From Arthrobacter sp. Edens01 (GTDB taxonomy: Bacteria > Actinomycetota > Actinomycetes > Actinomycetales > Micrococcaceae), in assembly GCF_001307035.1 (NCBI RefSeq), contig NZ_LKIU01000002.1, positions 231,088 to 295,087 of the forward strand: a stretch of 64,000 bases of DNA, written 5' to 3'. Every line of letters begins with the position of its first letter. Positions within the stretch are counted from its first letter, which is position 1. The notes under the pieces were generated by a model that saw only the letters and a list, made by a program, of their open reading frames with translations, did no database searches and was not told the DNA's origin. The translations under genes and the position numbers were made by a program. Shown piece after piece: positions 33,777 through 41,962 of this stretch.

Positions 33777-33836
33777 ATCGAGATAGCAGAAACTGCACGA
33801 TACAGCCCTGTAACGTGCAGTTTCTGCCATCTCGAT
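33777..33836. repeat. 60-bp palindromic repeat, copy 2
   Basis: Two 30-base arms, 27 of 30 positions pairing. The outer left block is ATCGAGATAGCAGAAACTGC, as in the other copies; the inner half differs (ACGATACAG against CTGTAACGT), with several changes compensated in the opposite arm. It lies 12 bases after paaG at the end of the paaABCDE-G operon. Confidence 0.85.
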
Positions 33837-33934
33837 GGGAACGGGGAGCGGATATTCGACAGGGCGTCGAAACTTCGGGAGAATTGCAGGGCCGGATGCG
33901 ATCCCGCCCGGCACACGGTGCCTGAGGAGGACCG

Positions 33935-34543
33935 ATGACAGCGCGTGCCGCACGCTTGGTGCGCGGCTGGGCCGGAGCATTCGCGGCCACAGCCGTGGCC
34001 GCTGCGTCGCATGTGCTTGGCGGCGGTGCCGCTCCCGAACCGGCCCTCGTGCTGTTCTGCCTGGCAGTTTCGGGAATGGTCAGCTGCCTGCTGGCCGGAC
34101 GCGGGCTCTCCCTGCCCCGGCTTTCCACCGCCGTCGTCTTCAGCCAGGGGCTGTTCCACCTCATTTTCAGCTTCGGCTCTGCCCCCGCAGCCGTCGTCGC
34201 AGGTTCCGGCCATGCCCACCACTCAGGGCCCTCCCTGACTGAGATCGGCACTGCCGCCGCGGCGTCGTCGGCCCCTGTCCACGGACTCATGATGTGGCTG
34301 AGCCACGCACTGGCCGCGGCCGCCACGGTGTGGATCGTGGCCCATGGCGAGCGGACCCTAATCCGCATCCTCGAGGCACTTGGTGTCCGGCCCGGTGCCC
34401 TGCTGCCGTTGTTCCGTCCCGCGCACCTTCCCCGCCCCATCGCTTCGGCCCTGGCCGTCCGTCCCCTGGGGCTGCGCAACCTTGGCATTCCGCTCCTGAC
34501 GCTCCGGCACCGGGGCCCACCTGCTGTATTCGTGTCCAGCTAG
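33935..34543 (+). CDS. Hypothetical membrane protein, copper-cluster neighbour
   Basis: Protein of 202 residues with about four hydrophobic segments (GWAGAFAATAVAAASHVLGG, ALVLFCLAVSGMVSCLLAG, TAVVFSQGLFHLIFSFG, MMWLSHALAAAATVWIVAHG). A short His-containing loop GSGHAHHSG lies before the last membrane segment. No family is recognised. A GAGGAGG site stands seven bases before the ATG. It precedes copC by 55 bases on the same strand, so a part in copper handling is inferred from position and the His-rich loop. Confidence 0.7.
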   Translation: MTARAARLVRGWAGAFAATAVAAASHVLGGGAAPEPALVLFCLAVSGMVSCLLAGRGLSLPRLSTAVVFSQGLFHLIFSFGSAPAAVVAGSGHAHHSGPSLTEIGTAAAASSAPVHGLMMWLSHALAAAATVWIVAHGERTLIRILEALGVRPGALLPLFRPAHLPRPIASALAVRPLGLRNLGIPLLTLRHRGPPAVFVSS

Positions 34544-34598
34544 GCGCACCCGCGCACTCCGCACGAATCCCAGTTCCTTCCCGGAACGGAAAGCAGTT

Positions 34599-35234
34599 AT
34601 GCCTACCACTTTTTACCGCCAGGCCCGCACCCGTGCCTCGCTCCTTGCCGCAGCTCTCCTCGCAGCCTTCGCAGCGGTTCTCTTCCTTGCAGCACCGGCA
34701 CACGCGCACGATGAACTCATTTCATCCAATCCGGCCGACGGCGCCGTGCTGGAAGAAGCACCGTCCGAAATCGAACTGGTCTTCAGCTCCGCGCTGATGG
34801 ATCTGGGCAACCAGGTGATCGTTGCTGACGCTGCCGGCAACAACGTTGCCGAGTCGGAGCCGGTGCTAAACCGGGAAACACTGGTTCAGGCAGTTCCAGC
34901 ACTCGAAGCGGGGGACTACCAGGTGAACTGGCGTGCGGTTTCCAGCGATGGGCACCCGATCACCGGCACCTTCAGCTTCACTGTGAACGCTCCGGCCGGA
35001 GCGGAGGAAAGCACCGCTCCGGCGGCTTCCGAATCCGCTTCCATCCCGGCAGCCAGCGAGCCCGCTCCCAGCGCTTCAGCAGACCCGGCAGAAGCAGAAC
35101 CGGCAGCGGAGGAGTCAGATGTGGCATCCCACCTGCCGTGGGCCCTCGCCGGTGCCGGCGTAGGAGCGGCTGCAGCCCTCGCTGCCTGGGCGATCGTTGT
35201 CCAGATGCAAAAGCGCCGCGGAGATCACGCCTAG
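34599..35234 (+). CDS. copC: CopC-domain copper-binding protein, membrane anchored
   Basis: Exported protein of 211 residues. The signal peptide ends at AHA before HDELISSNPADGAVL, so the mature protein starts with His, the copper-binding N-terminal His of CopC proteins; a second ligand His is in SSDGHPITGTFSFTV. The CopC beta-barrel covers about residues 38-130. A long Ala/Pro/Ser/Glu-rich linker then leads to a C-terminal membrane helix (WALAGAGVGAAAALAAWAIV) and a basic end. It binds Cu(II) outside the membrane; with the next two genes it suggests copper delivery rather than only resistance. Confidence 0.9.
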   Translation: MPTTFYRQARTRASLLAAALLAAFAAVLFLAAPAHAHDELISSNPADGAVLEEAPSEIELVFSSALMDLGNQVIVADAAGNNVAESEPVLNRETLVQAVPALEAGDYQVNWRAVSSDGHPITGTFSFTVNAPAGAEESTAPAASESASIPAASEPAPSASADPAEAEPAAEESDVASHLPWALAGAGVGAAAALAAWAIVVQMQKRRGDHA

Positions 35235-35353
35235 CTTCCAGCCGCCCCGCCGCGTCATGCTGCGGCACGCTTCTTTGGCCTGCCCAAATGCAGTGCCCCC
35301 GTCTTCTCTTCCGTGCCCGCGGGCGCGGAACACACCTTTGGAGTACCTGAAAC

Positions 35354-35932
35354 ATGAAAAAACTGACCCTCGCCGCCGCTGTCCTTGCGCTCTCCGCAGC
35401 CGGACTGGCCGGCTGCGCCGCAACAGACACCCCGGCTGCCGAAACCGCACAGACTGCCGAGCAGGCAGCCGCGCTGTCCGTAACGGGAGCCTGGGCGAAG
35501 GCTGCCGACGCCGGCGGTATGACCGGCGCCTTCGGCACGCTGGAGAACTCCGGCACTGAGGACCTCACCGTCGTCTCTGCCAGCACGCCCGCCGCTACCG
35601 CGGTTGAGCTGCATGAAGTTGCCATGGACGACGACGGCGCCATGGTCATGCGCGAAATCGAAGGCGGCTTTGTGGTCCCCGCCGGAGGTGAGTACCTGCT
35701 CGAACCCGGGGCCAGCCACCTGATGCTCATGGGCCTGCAGGACGGCCTGCTCGCCGGAGACACCGTAACCATCACCCTGGAACTGGAAGACGGCTCGACG
35801 GTGGAGATGGACGCGACCACCAAGGACTTTGCCGGCGCCAATGAAAGCTATGGAGACATCAGCGGCGCTGACGGCCACGGGACTGAGGGAGACCACGGTT
35901 CCACCGAAACCCACGGACACGCGGACAACTGA
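35354..35932 (+). CDS. PCu(A)C-type copper chaperone lipoprotein
   Basis: Lipoprotein of 192 residues with lipobox LAGC at about residue 20. The PCu(A)C domain holds the Cu(I) site of His and Met residues: LHEVAMDDDGAMVMREIEGG, then GASHLMLMGL. The C-terminus is His-rich (GHGTEGDHGSTETHGHADN), probably a further metal-binding tail. Such proteins pass copper to oxidases; the Streptomyces homologue ECuC feeds Sco and a DyP peroxidase. The stop overlaps the peroxidase ATG by one base. Confidence 0.9.
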   Translation: MKKLTLAAAVLALSAAGLAGCAATDTPAAETAQTAEQAAALSVTGAWAKAADAGGMTGAFGTLENSGTEDLTVVSASTPAATAVELHEVAMDDDGAMVMREIEGGFVVPAGGEYLLEPGASHLMLMGLQDGLLAGDTVTITLELEDGSTVEMDATTKDFAGANESYGDISGADGHGTEGDHGSTETHGHADN

Positions 35933-37170
35933 TGGCCCAGGACCAAGCACCCGGCGGCGTCGGAAGGCGCAGGCTGCTGTTTGGGGGAGCTGCGGCCGGT
36001 CTGGGAGCAGTGGCTGCCGCCGGCGGGCACCTTCTGGGCAGCCGCAGCACGCCTGATCTGGAGCGGACAGGCCTGGATGAAGCCGGCAGCAACGGACAGG
36101 AAACAGTTCCGTTCTACGGACTTCACCAGGCCGGAATCGAAACTCCTCCCGCGGCCTACGCTGCCTTTGTGGCCCTGGACCTCCGCGAGGGCATCGGCCG
36201 CGACCGGATCCAGTCCTGGCTGCGCCTGCTCACAGACGACGCCGCGGCGCTGACCCAGGGCCAGCCGGCCTTGGCCGACACGGAACCCGAGCTGGCAGTG
36301 CATCCCGCCCGGCTGACCGTGACCATCGGTTTCGGCCGCAGCCTGGTAGCCGCGGCAGCCCCCGACAGAGTGCCTGCCTGGCTCGGCCCGCTTCCGGCGT
36401 TCGGCATCGACGCCCTGCAGGACCGCTGGAACGGCGGTGACCTGGTGCTGCAGCTCTGCGCCGATGATCCGCTGACCCTGGCCCACGCCCAGCGGATGCT
36501 GCTGAAGGACAGCCGGTCTTTCGCTTCCGTGCGCTGGGTGCAGACCGGATTCCGGCGTGCCTACGGCAGCGAACCCGCGGGCACTACCATGCGCAACCAT
36601 TTCGGACAGGTAGACGGCAGCGCGAATGCGCTGCCGGGGACCCCGGAGTTCGAGCGCGTGGTCTGGGGTGACGCCGAGCTTCCGGCATGGCTGGAGGGCG
36701 GCACATCCATGGTCATTCGCCGCATCGCCATGAACCTGGACACCTGGGACGAGCTGGACCGGAGGGGACGGGAAGAATCGGTGGGCCGCAGGCTCTCCGA
36801 CGGCGCCCCGCTCACCGGGGAAGCCGAACATGACGAACCGGATTTTGACGCCGTTACCGGTCTTGGTTTCAAGGTCATTCCGGAGTACGCGCACATGCGG
36901 CGGGCCAGGCCGGACAACCCGCGTCAGCGGATCTACCGGCGCGGCTACAACTATGACGACGCCCCGGAGCCGGGAGGGTCCGTCTCCAATGCCGGGCAGA
37001 TTTTTGTGGCGTTCCAGGCTGACGTGACTGAACAGTTCGTGCCGATCCAGCAGCGCCTGGACCAGCTGGACCTGCTCAATGAGTGGACGACGCCGATTGG
37101 CTCAGCGGTCTTTGCCGTGCCGCCGGGTGCGCGGAAGGGCGGTTTTGTGGGGGAGGAGCTCTTCACATAG
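35932..37170 (+). CDS. Tat-exported Dyp-type peroxidase
   Basis: Haem peroxidase of 412 residues. The twin-arginine signal is GRRRLLFGGAAAGLGAVAAA. The GXXDG motif with distal Asp is in FGQVDGSAN, and AHMRRARPDN provides the probable proximal His. It resembles the EfeB/DtpA group. In Streptomyces lividans a Tat-exported DyP (DtpA) is encoded with the copper chaperone ECuC and a CopC-domain protein, close to this order. Role: probably an extracytoplasmic peroxidase tied to copper trafficking or haem use. Translational coupling with the chaperone is indicated by TGATG. Confidence 0.92.
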   Translation: MAQDQAPGGVGRRRLLFGGAAAGLGAVAAAGGHLLGSRSTPDLERTGLDEAGSNGQETVPFYGLHQAGIETPPAAYAAFVALDLREGIGRDRIQSWLRLLTDDAAALTQGQPALADTEPELAVHPARLTVTIGFGRSLVAAAAPDRVPAWLGPLPAFGIDALQDRWNGGDLVLQLCADDPLTLAHAQRMLLKDSRSFASVRWVQTGFRRAYGSEPAGTTMRNHFGQVDGSANALPGTPEFERVVWGDAELPAWLEGGTSMVIRRIAMNLDTWDELDRRGREESVGRRLSDGAPLTGEAEHDEPDFDAVTGLGFKVIPEYAHMRRARPDNPRQRIYRRGYNYDDAPEPGGSVSNAGQIFVAFQADVTEQFVPIQQRLDQLDLLNEWTTPIGSAVFAVPPGARKGGFVGEELFT

Positions 37171-37260
37171 GGATTGCTCCGCTGCAGGTGGCCCCGCTAG
37201 GTTGGGAATGTCAGTATGCTGACTAACGTTCCCCTGGCGGGGCATCACCGAAAGGCAACA

Positions 37261-37527
37261 ATGACGCAGAGCTACGATCCGAATAATGATCCGGCCAATC
37301 CGGACAAGCCCAAGGAAGCTGACAACGCTGCTGAGGCCCAGAAAGGCCCGGGCACGCAGGAGGGCACCGGAAACCATGCCGGAAGCGGTGAGAAGGGCCG
37401 CCGGGTCAACCCTGACCCGGCAGAAGGCAACATCACCGGACTGGAGCCCGGCGGCGGGGTGCCGCCGGGTGAGACTCCTCCTGCGGAGGACCAGATGAGC
37501 ATGGACCAGGGACACGACGAAGACTAG
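37261..37527 (+). CDS. Small disordered hydrophilic protein
   Basis: Protein of 88 residues, very rich in Pro, Gly, Asn, Asp and Glu ([18 protein letters not shown] at the start, [13 protein letters not shown] at the end), with no hydrophobic core. It is predicted to be unfolded. GAAAGG lies six bases before the ATG; an upstream in-frame ATG at 37216 would add 15 residues but lacks a good site. It resembles small stress-related proteins of unknown role in actinobacteria. It is followed after 20 bases by the third 60-bp palindrome. Confidence 0.6.
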   Translation: MTQSYDPNNDPANPDKPKEADNAAEAQKGPGTQEGTGNHAGSGEKGRRVNPDPAEGNITGLEPGGGVPPGETPPAEDQMSMDQGHDED

Positions 37528-37547
37528 GCGCGTCCGTCCCTTCTTTA

Positions 37548-37607
37548 ATCGAGATTGCAGAAACTGCCCGTTTGGAGCTCCAAACGGGCAGTTTCTGCAA
37601 TCGCGAT
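37548..37607. repeat. 60-bp palindromic repeat, copy 3
   Basis: The most regular copy: 29 of 30 arm positions pair, meeting at GAGCTC. The left block is ATCGAGATTGCAGAAACTGC; the only mismatch is at arm position 5. It lies between convergent stops, 20 bases after the small protein gene and 6 before the Lrp stop. Confidence 0.87.
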
Positions 37608-37613
37608 GGAGGG

Positions 37614-38063
37614 TCAGCGGACGTCGAGGTCCTCGAACACCAGGAAAGTCTGGGTGTCCAGTACGCCGGGCGCAGACTGCAGCTGGTCGAAGATGACCTG
37701 CCGCAGGTGAAGGTTGTCCTCGGCCCGCACCAGCAGGATCACATCGAAGGACCCTCCCACCAGGGCAACATGGTGCACCTCGGGAATCTTGCGCAGGGCT
37801 TCCTTCAATTCGCGCCAGGAATGCTGGCGAACCTTCAAGGTGACGTAAGCGCTGGACCGCAGTCCCGCCTTGACCGGGTCCACGAGTGCGGTGAAGCGGG
37901 TCAGGACGCCGGAGCCGGTCAGCTTCGAGATGCGCGAGTAGGCGTGCGCCCGGGAGATATGCACGGCCTCGGCCACGGCACTGACTGAGGCCCGGCCGTC
38001 ACGCGTGAGCTCCTCAAGGATCCGCTTATCGATCTCATCCAGTGTCGCCTGCGTCTCCGCCAT
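37614..38063 (-). CDS. bkdR: Lrp/AsnC-family transcriptional regulator
   Basis: Regulator of 149 residues. An N-terminal helix-turn-helix (IDKRILEELTRDGRASVSAV, then AEAVHISRAHAYSRISKL) precedes the RAM/AsnC ligand domain with AALVGGSFDVILLVRAED-like sequence (HVALVGGSFDVILLVRAED). It is divergent from the branched-chain oxoacid dehydrogenase genes, whose expression Lrp-like BkdR proteins control in other bacteria, so that role is inferred. ATG 38063 begins the family N-terminus; a 24-residue extension upstream is rejected. Confidence 0.87.
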   Translation of the reverse strand: MAETQATLDEIDKRILEELTRDGRASVSAVAEAVHISRAHAYSRISKLTGSGVLTRFTALVDPVKAGLRSSAYVTLKVRQHSWRELKEALRKIPEVHHVALVGGSFDVILLVRAEDNLHLRQVIFDQLQSAPGVLDTQTFLVFEDLDVR

Positions 38064-38272
38064 AGTGTCTACGTCCTTCAAAGTAATCGAGCTCACTTTT
38101 ACAAGTCGTCCATCACAATACGCAGAGAACGACAATAAATCTAGGATTCCGGCGTCCGGTGGATGCGAATCGTCAGCTTCTTCATACTGGGCTTACAGAA
38201 ATTCCATCCAAGCCGGAGGAACCGGGACGCCCGGAACCCATCCGGCATCCGCCGCGGCAGACGGAGGCTTCA

Positions 38273-39421
38273 ATGACTATTCCCACCGGCAACACTCGCG
38301 CCGGGTCCGCTCAGGGCACGCGGCCGGAAGACAATGAGGACCGCACCGCAACCATGCTGCCCTCCGCCGAACCGGTCCAGCTGATCGACGCTGACGGCAC
38401 CCACCGGCACAGCGAGAAGTACCCGCTCCCGGACGGTGACGCCCTCAAGGCCGCCTTCGAGGGCCTGGTGTCCGGCCGGCGCATCAACGACCAGGCCAAC
38501 GCGCTGGTCCGGCAGGGCCGGCTGGCGGTCTACCCTTCCTCCCACGGACAGGAAGCATGCCAGATTGCAGCCGCTGCCGTGCTGGCCGACGGCGACTGGC
38601 TCTTCCCGACGTACCGCGACACCGTCGCCGTCGTACACCGCGGGGTGGACCCCCTGCAGGTCCTGACCCTGCTCAAGGGTGACTGGCACGCAGGCTATGA
38701 CCCGTATGAGCACAACGTGGCTCCGCAGGCGACGCCGCTGGCCACCCAGCTGCTGCACGCCGTGGGCGTGGCCCACGCGGCCAAGCTGCGCGGCGAGAAC
38801 ACCGTGGTGATGGCAATGTGCGGCGACGGCGCCACCAGCGAAGGCGACTTCCATGAGGCCCTGAACTTCGCCGCGGTCTTCCACGTTCCCGTGGTTTTCT
38901 TCGTGCAGAACAACGAGTACGCAATTTCTGTGCCGCTGAAGAACCAGAGCGTAGCTCCCTCGCTGGCCCATAAGGCCATCGGTTACGGCATGCCGGGCGA
39001 GCGGGTGGACGGCAACGACGCCGCGGCGCTGCTCGCCGTGCTGGGCGCCGCCGTCGAGCGTGCCCGTGAAGGTGGCGGCCCTGCCCTGGTGGAAGCACAC
39101 ACCTACCGGATGCAGGCCCACACCAACGCCGACGACGCCACCCGTTACCGCTCCGAGGAGGACGTCGCCCAGTGGGTTCCCAGGGATCCCCTGGCCCGGC
39201 TGCGCACCTACCTCACCGGACTGGGCGTCCTTGACGACGCCGCTGAGGAAGAGATGGCGGCCTCGGCCGAGACCATCGCGTCCCGCATCCGCGACGGCCT
39301 CAACACGGACACCGTGCCCGAGCCCATGGACCTCTTCAACTTCGTCTATGACAGCCGCACCCCGCAGCTCGCCGAGCAGGCCGCCCTGCTGCAGGACGAG
39401 CTGTCCCGGGCACAGGACTAA
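38273..39421 (+). CDS. bkdA: Branched-chain 2-oxoacid dehydrogenase E1 alpha subunit
   Basis: Thiamine-diphosphate-binding alpha chain (382 residues) of the E1 component that decarboxylates branched-chain 2-oxoacids or related acids. The TPP motif is CGDGATSEGDFHEALNF, followed by VFFVQNNEYAIS. GLVSGRRINDQANALVRQG and the phosphorylation-loop-like YRMQAHTNADDATRYR are family segments. AGGAGG-like ACGGAGGC precedes ATG 38273. Pyruvate dehydrogenase E1 alpha is the alternative; the Lrp neighbour and E2 type favour branched-chain acids. Confidence 0.86.
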   Translation: MTIPTGNTRAGSAQGTRPEDNEDRTATMLPSAEPVQLIDADGTHRHSEKYPLPDGDALKAAFEGLVSGRRINDQANALVRQGRLAVYPSSHGQEACQIAAAAVLADGDWLFPTYRDTVAVVHRGVDPLQVLTLLKGDWHAGYDPYEHNVAPQATPLATQLLHAVGVAHAAKLRGENTVVMAMCGDGATSEGDFHEALNFAAVFHVPVVFFVQNNEYAISVPLKNQSVAPSLAHKAIGYGMPGERVDGNDAAALLAVLGAAVERAREGGGPALVEAHTYRMQAHTNADDATRYRSEEDVAQWVPRDPLARLRTYLTGLGVLDDAAEEEMAASAETIASRIRDGLNTDTVPEPMDLFNFVYDSRTPQLAEQAALLQDELSRAQD

Positions 39422-39433
39422 CAGGAGCCACCA

Positions 39434-40486
39434 ATGACAGTCACAGCACAGGCGCCTGCGCCCGAAGATACCCGTGTCAGCCTGACCTTCGCGAAGGCAC
39501 TGAACACCGCCCTGGCCGACGAAATGGCCGCGGATTCCGCCGTGGTGATGTTCGGCGAGGACGTCGGCCCGCTCGGCGGCGTCTTCCGCATCACCGACGG
39601 CCTGACCGCCCGCTTCGGTGAGGAACGCTGCTTCGATACCCCGCTGGCCGAATCAGGCATCATGGGCATGGCCGTTGGCATGGCCATGAACGGAATCCGC
39701 CCGGTTGTCGAAATGCAGTTCGACGCCTTCGCCTACCCAGCCTTCGAGCAGGTGGTCAGCCACGTCGCCAAGATGTCCAACCGCACCCGCGGCAAGGTCA
39801 AACTGCCCCTGGTGATCCGCATTCCGTACGCCGGCGGAATCGGGGGAGTGGAGCACCACTGCGACTCCTCCGAGTCCTACTACGCGCACACCCCGGGCCT
39901 GACCGTCCTGGCCCCGGCCACCGTTGCGGACGCCTACACCATGCTCCGCGAAGCCATCCGCTTCCCGGACCCGGTGGTGTTCCTGGAACCCAAGAAGCTG
40001 TACTGGACCAAGGAAGACGTTGACCTGGCTGCCCTGCGGGCGCCTTTCGAAGACAGCACACCGGCCGCAGACCCGGCGATCGGCAAGGCCGCCGTCGCCC
40101 GCGAAGGCACCGACGCAACCCTGATCGCCTACGGTCCGTCCGTATCCACTGCCTTGTCCGCGGCCGAGGCGGCTGCCGCTGAAGGCCGCAGCCTGGAAGT
40201 CATCGATATCCGCAGCATCGTCCCCTTCGATGACGAAACGGTGTGCGCCTCGGTCCGGAAGACCGGCCGCGCCGTCGTCATTTCTGAAGCCCCCGGCTTT
40301 GCGTCCGTCGCATCGGAAATCGTTGCCCGCATCCAGGAACGCTGCTTCCACTCGCTGGCTGCACCCGTGCTTCGCGTGACTGGCTTCGACATCCCGTACC
40401 CGGCCCCGAAGCTGGAGCACTTCTTCCTGCCCGGTGTGGACCGCATCCTGGACGCTGTGGACGAACTTCAGTGGGAGGACAAATGA
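39434..40486 (+). CDS. bkdB: Branched-chain 2-oxoacid dehydrogenase E1 beta subunit
   Basis: Beta chain (350 residues) of E1, transketolase-like pyrimidine-binding domain plus C-terminal domain. Motifs include VMFGEDVGPLGGVFRITDGL, DTPLAESGIMGMAVGMAMNG and RIPYAGGIGGVEHHCDSSES with the conserved active-site His. It lies 12 bases after E1 alpha and overlaps E2 by ATGA. It assembles as alpha2-beta2 with the upstream product. Confidence 0.88.
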   Translation: MTVTAQAPAPEDTRVSLTFAKALNTALADEMAADSAVVMFGEDVGPLGGVFRITDGLTARFGEERCFDTPLAESGIMGMAVGMAMNGIRPVVEMQFDAFAYPAFEQVVSHVAKMSNRTRGKVKLPLVIRIPYAGGIGGVEHHCDSSESYYAHTPGLTVLAPATVADAYTMLREAIRFPDPVVFLEPKKLYWTKEDVDLAALRAPFEDSTPAADPAIGKAAVAREGTDATLIAYGPSVSTALSAAEAAAAEGRSLEVIDIRSIVPFDDETVCASVRKTGRAVVISEAPGFASVASEIVARIQERCFHSLAAPVLRVTGFDIPYPAPKLEHFFLPGVDRILDAVDELQWEDK

Positions 40487-41910
40487 GCGTGCGCACTTTC
40501 CTGCTCCCGGACCTGGGCGAAGGCCTGACCGACGCGGAACTGGTGAACTGGCTCGTTGCCGAGGGCGACACCATTGCGGTGGACCAGCCCGTTGCCGAGG
40601 TGGAGACCGCCAAGTCACTGGTGGAAGTCCCCTCGCCGTTCGCGGGCGTGGTGCAGACACTGCACGGCGCCGCGGGGGAGAGCATCGACGTCGGCAAGCC
40701 GCTGATCTCGGTCCGCACGACGGCGGACGCCCCGGCACCCGGCGAAACCTCGCCGAGTGCCCCCAGCGACCCGGATCCTGCCGGCGAGGCCTACCGGCAG
40801 GAGGAACGGGCCGGTTCGGGCAACGTGCTCATCGGTTACGGGACTCCCGATCAGACCAGCCACGGCACTAACCGCCGCACCCGCGCCCCGCGCCGCGCTT
40901 CGGCTGTGCAGGCCGTCCCCGCAGCTCCGGCTCCTGCAGCCGTCGCCGTCGCTGACCTGGCTCCGGCCGCAGCCGCAACCGCCACCCTTGAGGCTCCGCG
41001 CTGCATCAATCCGCTGGTGCGCCGCCTGGCCCGCGAGTCCGGAATCGCCCTGCGCACCGTGGACGGCACCGGCCCGGACGGCCTGATCCTGCGCCGCGAC
41101 GTCGAACTGGCCATCAGCGCCGGCTCACCAGACACAGCGGTAGCACCTGTCCCTGCGTCGCCGGCTGCTCCGGCAGCCGGCGATACGGACCCCCGATCAG
41201 GACTGGGCGTCGCGTCCCGCACCCCGGTCAAGGGACTGCGCCGCACCGTCGCCGCGAACCTCAGCGCCAGCCGCAGCGAAATCCCGGAAGCGACCGTCTG
41301 GGTGGATGTGGATGCCACCGCCCTGCTGGAACTGCGCGCGGACCTCAAACGGCGGGACCCGGAGAACACCCCGGGCCTGATGGCTTTCCTCGCCCGCTTC
41401 ACCCTGGCCGGCCTGCGCCGGTTCCCGGAACTTAACACCCGTTACGTCGCCGGAACCGGCCCGGATGCCGAACTGGTGGCCTTCGACGGCGTCAACCTGG
41501 GGTTCGCTGCGCAGACCGACCGCGGCCTGATGGTTCCCTCGATCCGGCACGCCGAAAAGCTGAGCGCCCGGGAACTGGACGCGGAAATCCGGCGGCTGAC
41601 GGCGTCGGCCCGGTCCGGAGCCGCCACTCCGTCAGAGCTGACCAGCGGCACCTTCACCGTGAACAACTACGGGGTATTCGGCGTTGACGGAAGCGCGGCG
41701 ATCATCAACTATCCCGAATCGGCGATCCTTGGCATCGGGCGCATCATCGACAAGCCGTGGGTCGTGGACGGACAGCTCGCGGTACGCAAAATGACTGAAC
41801 TGACACTCGTCTTTGACCACCGGGTCTGTGACGGAGGGACTGCCGGCGGGTTCCTTCGTTACGTTGCCGACGCAATAGAGAACCCGGGAAGCGTCCTGGC
41901 TGACCTGTAG
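40483..41910 (+). CDS. bkdC: Branched-chain 2-oxoacid dehydrogenase E2 (dihydrolipoyl acyltransferase)
   Basis: E2 core of 475 residues. One N-terminal lipoyl domain with the lipoylated Lys in EVETAKSLVEVPSPFAG; an Ala/Pro-rich linker; a peripheral subunit-binding domain (INPLVRRLARESGIALRTVD, then GTGPDGLILRRDVE); and a C-terminal acyltransferase domain ending with the catalytic LVFDHRVCDGGTAGGF. No lipoamide dehydrogenase (E3) gene follows, so the complex must use one encoded elsewhere. Confidence 0.88.
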   Translation: MSVRTFLLPDLGEGLTDAELVNWLVAEGDTIAVDQPVAEVETAKSLVEVPSPFAGVVQTLHGAAGESIDVGKPLISVRTTADAPAPGETSPSAPSDPDPAGEAYRQEERAGSGNVLIGYGTPDQTSHGTNRRTRAPRRASAVQAVPAAPAPAAVAVADLAPAAAATATLEAPRCINPLVRRLARESGIALRTVDGTGPDGLILRRDVELAISAGSPDTAVAPVPASPAAPAAGDTDPRSGLGVASRTPVKGLRRTVAANLSASRSEIPEATVWVDVDATALLELRADLKRRDPENTPGLMAFLARFTLAGLRRFPELNTRYVAGTGPDAELVAFDGVNLGFAAQTDRGLMVPSIRHAEKLSARELDAEIRRLTASARSGAATPSELTSGTFTVNNYGVFGVDGSAAIINYPESAILGIGRIIDKPWVVDGQLAVRKMTELTLVFDHRVCDGGTAGGFLRYVADAIENPGSVLADL

Positions 41911-41962
41911 CCTGCGGCACACGGTAGGTTGGTTAGCGCAGACACCCCGAAGGACGGACGCC

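Noticed and set aside
22261-37607. The three palindromes as a CRISPR array
   Set aside because: They are dispersed over 15 kb, 60 bp long, without regular spacers or cas genes.
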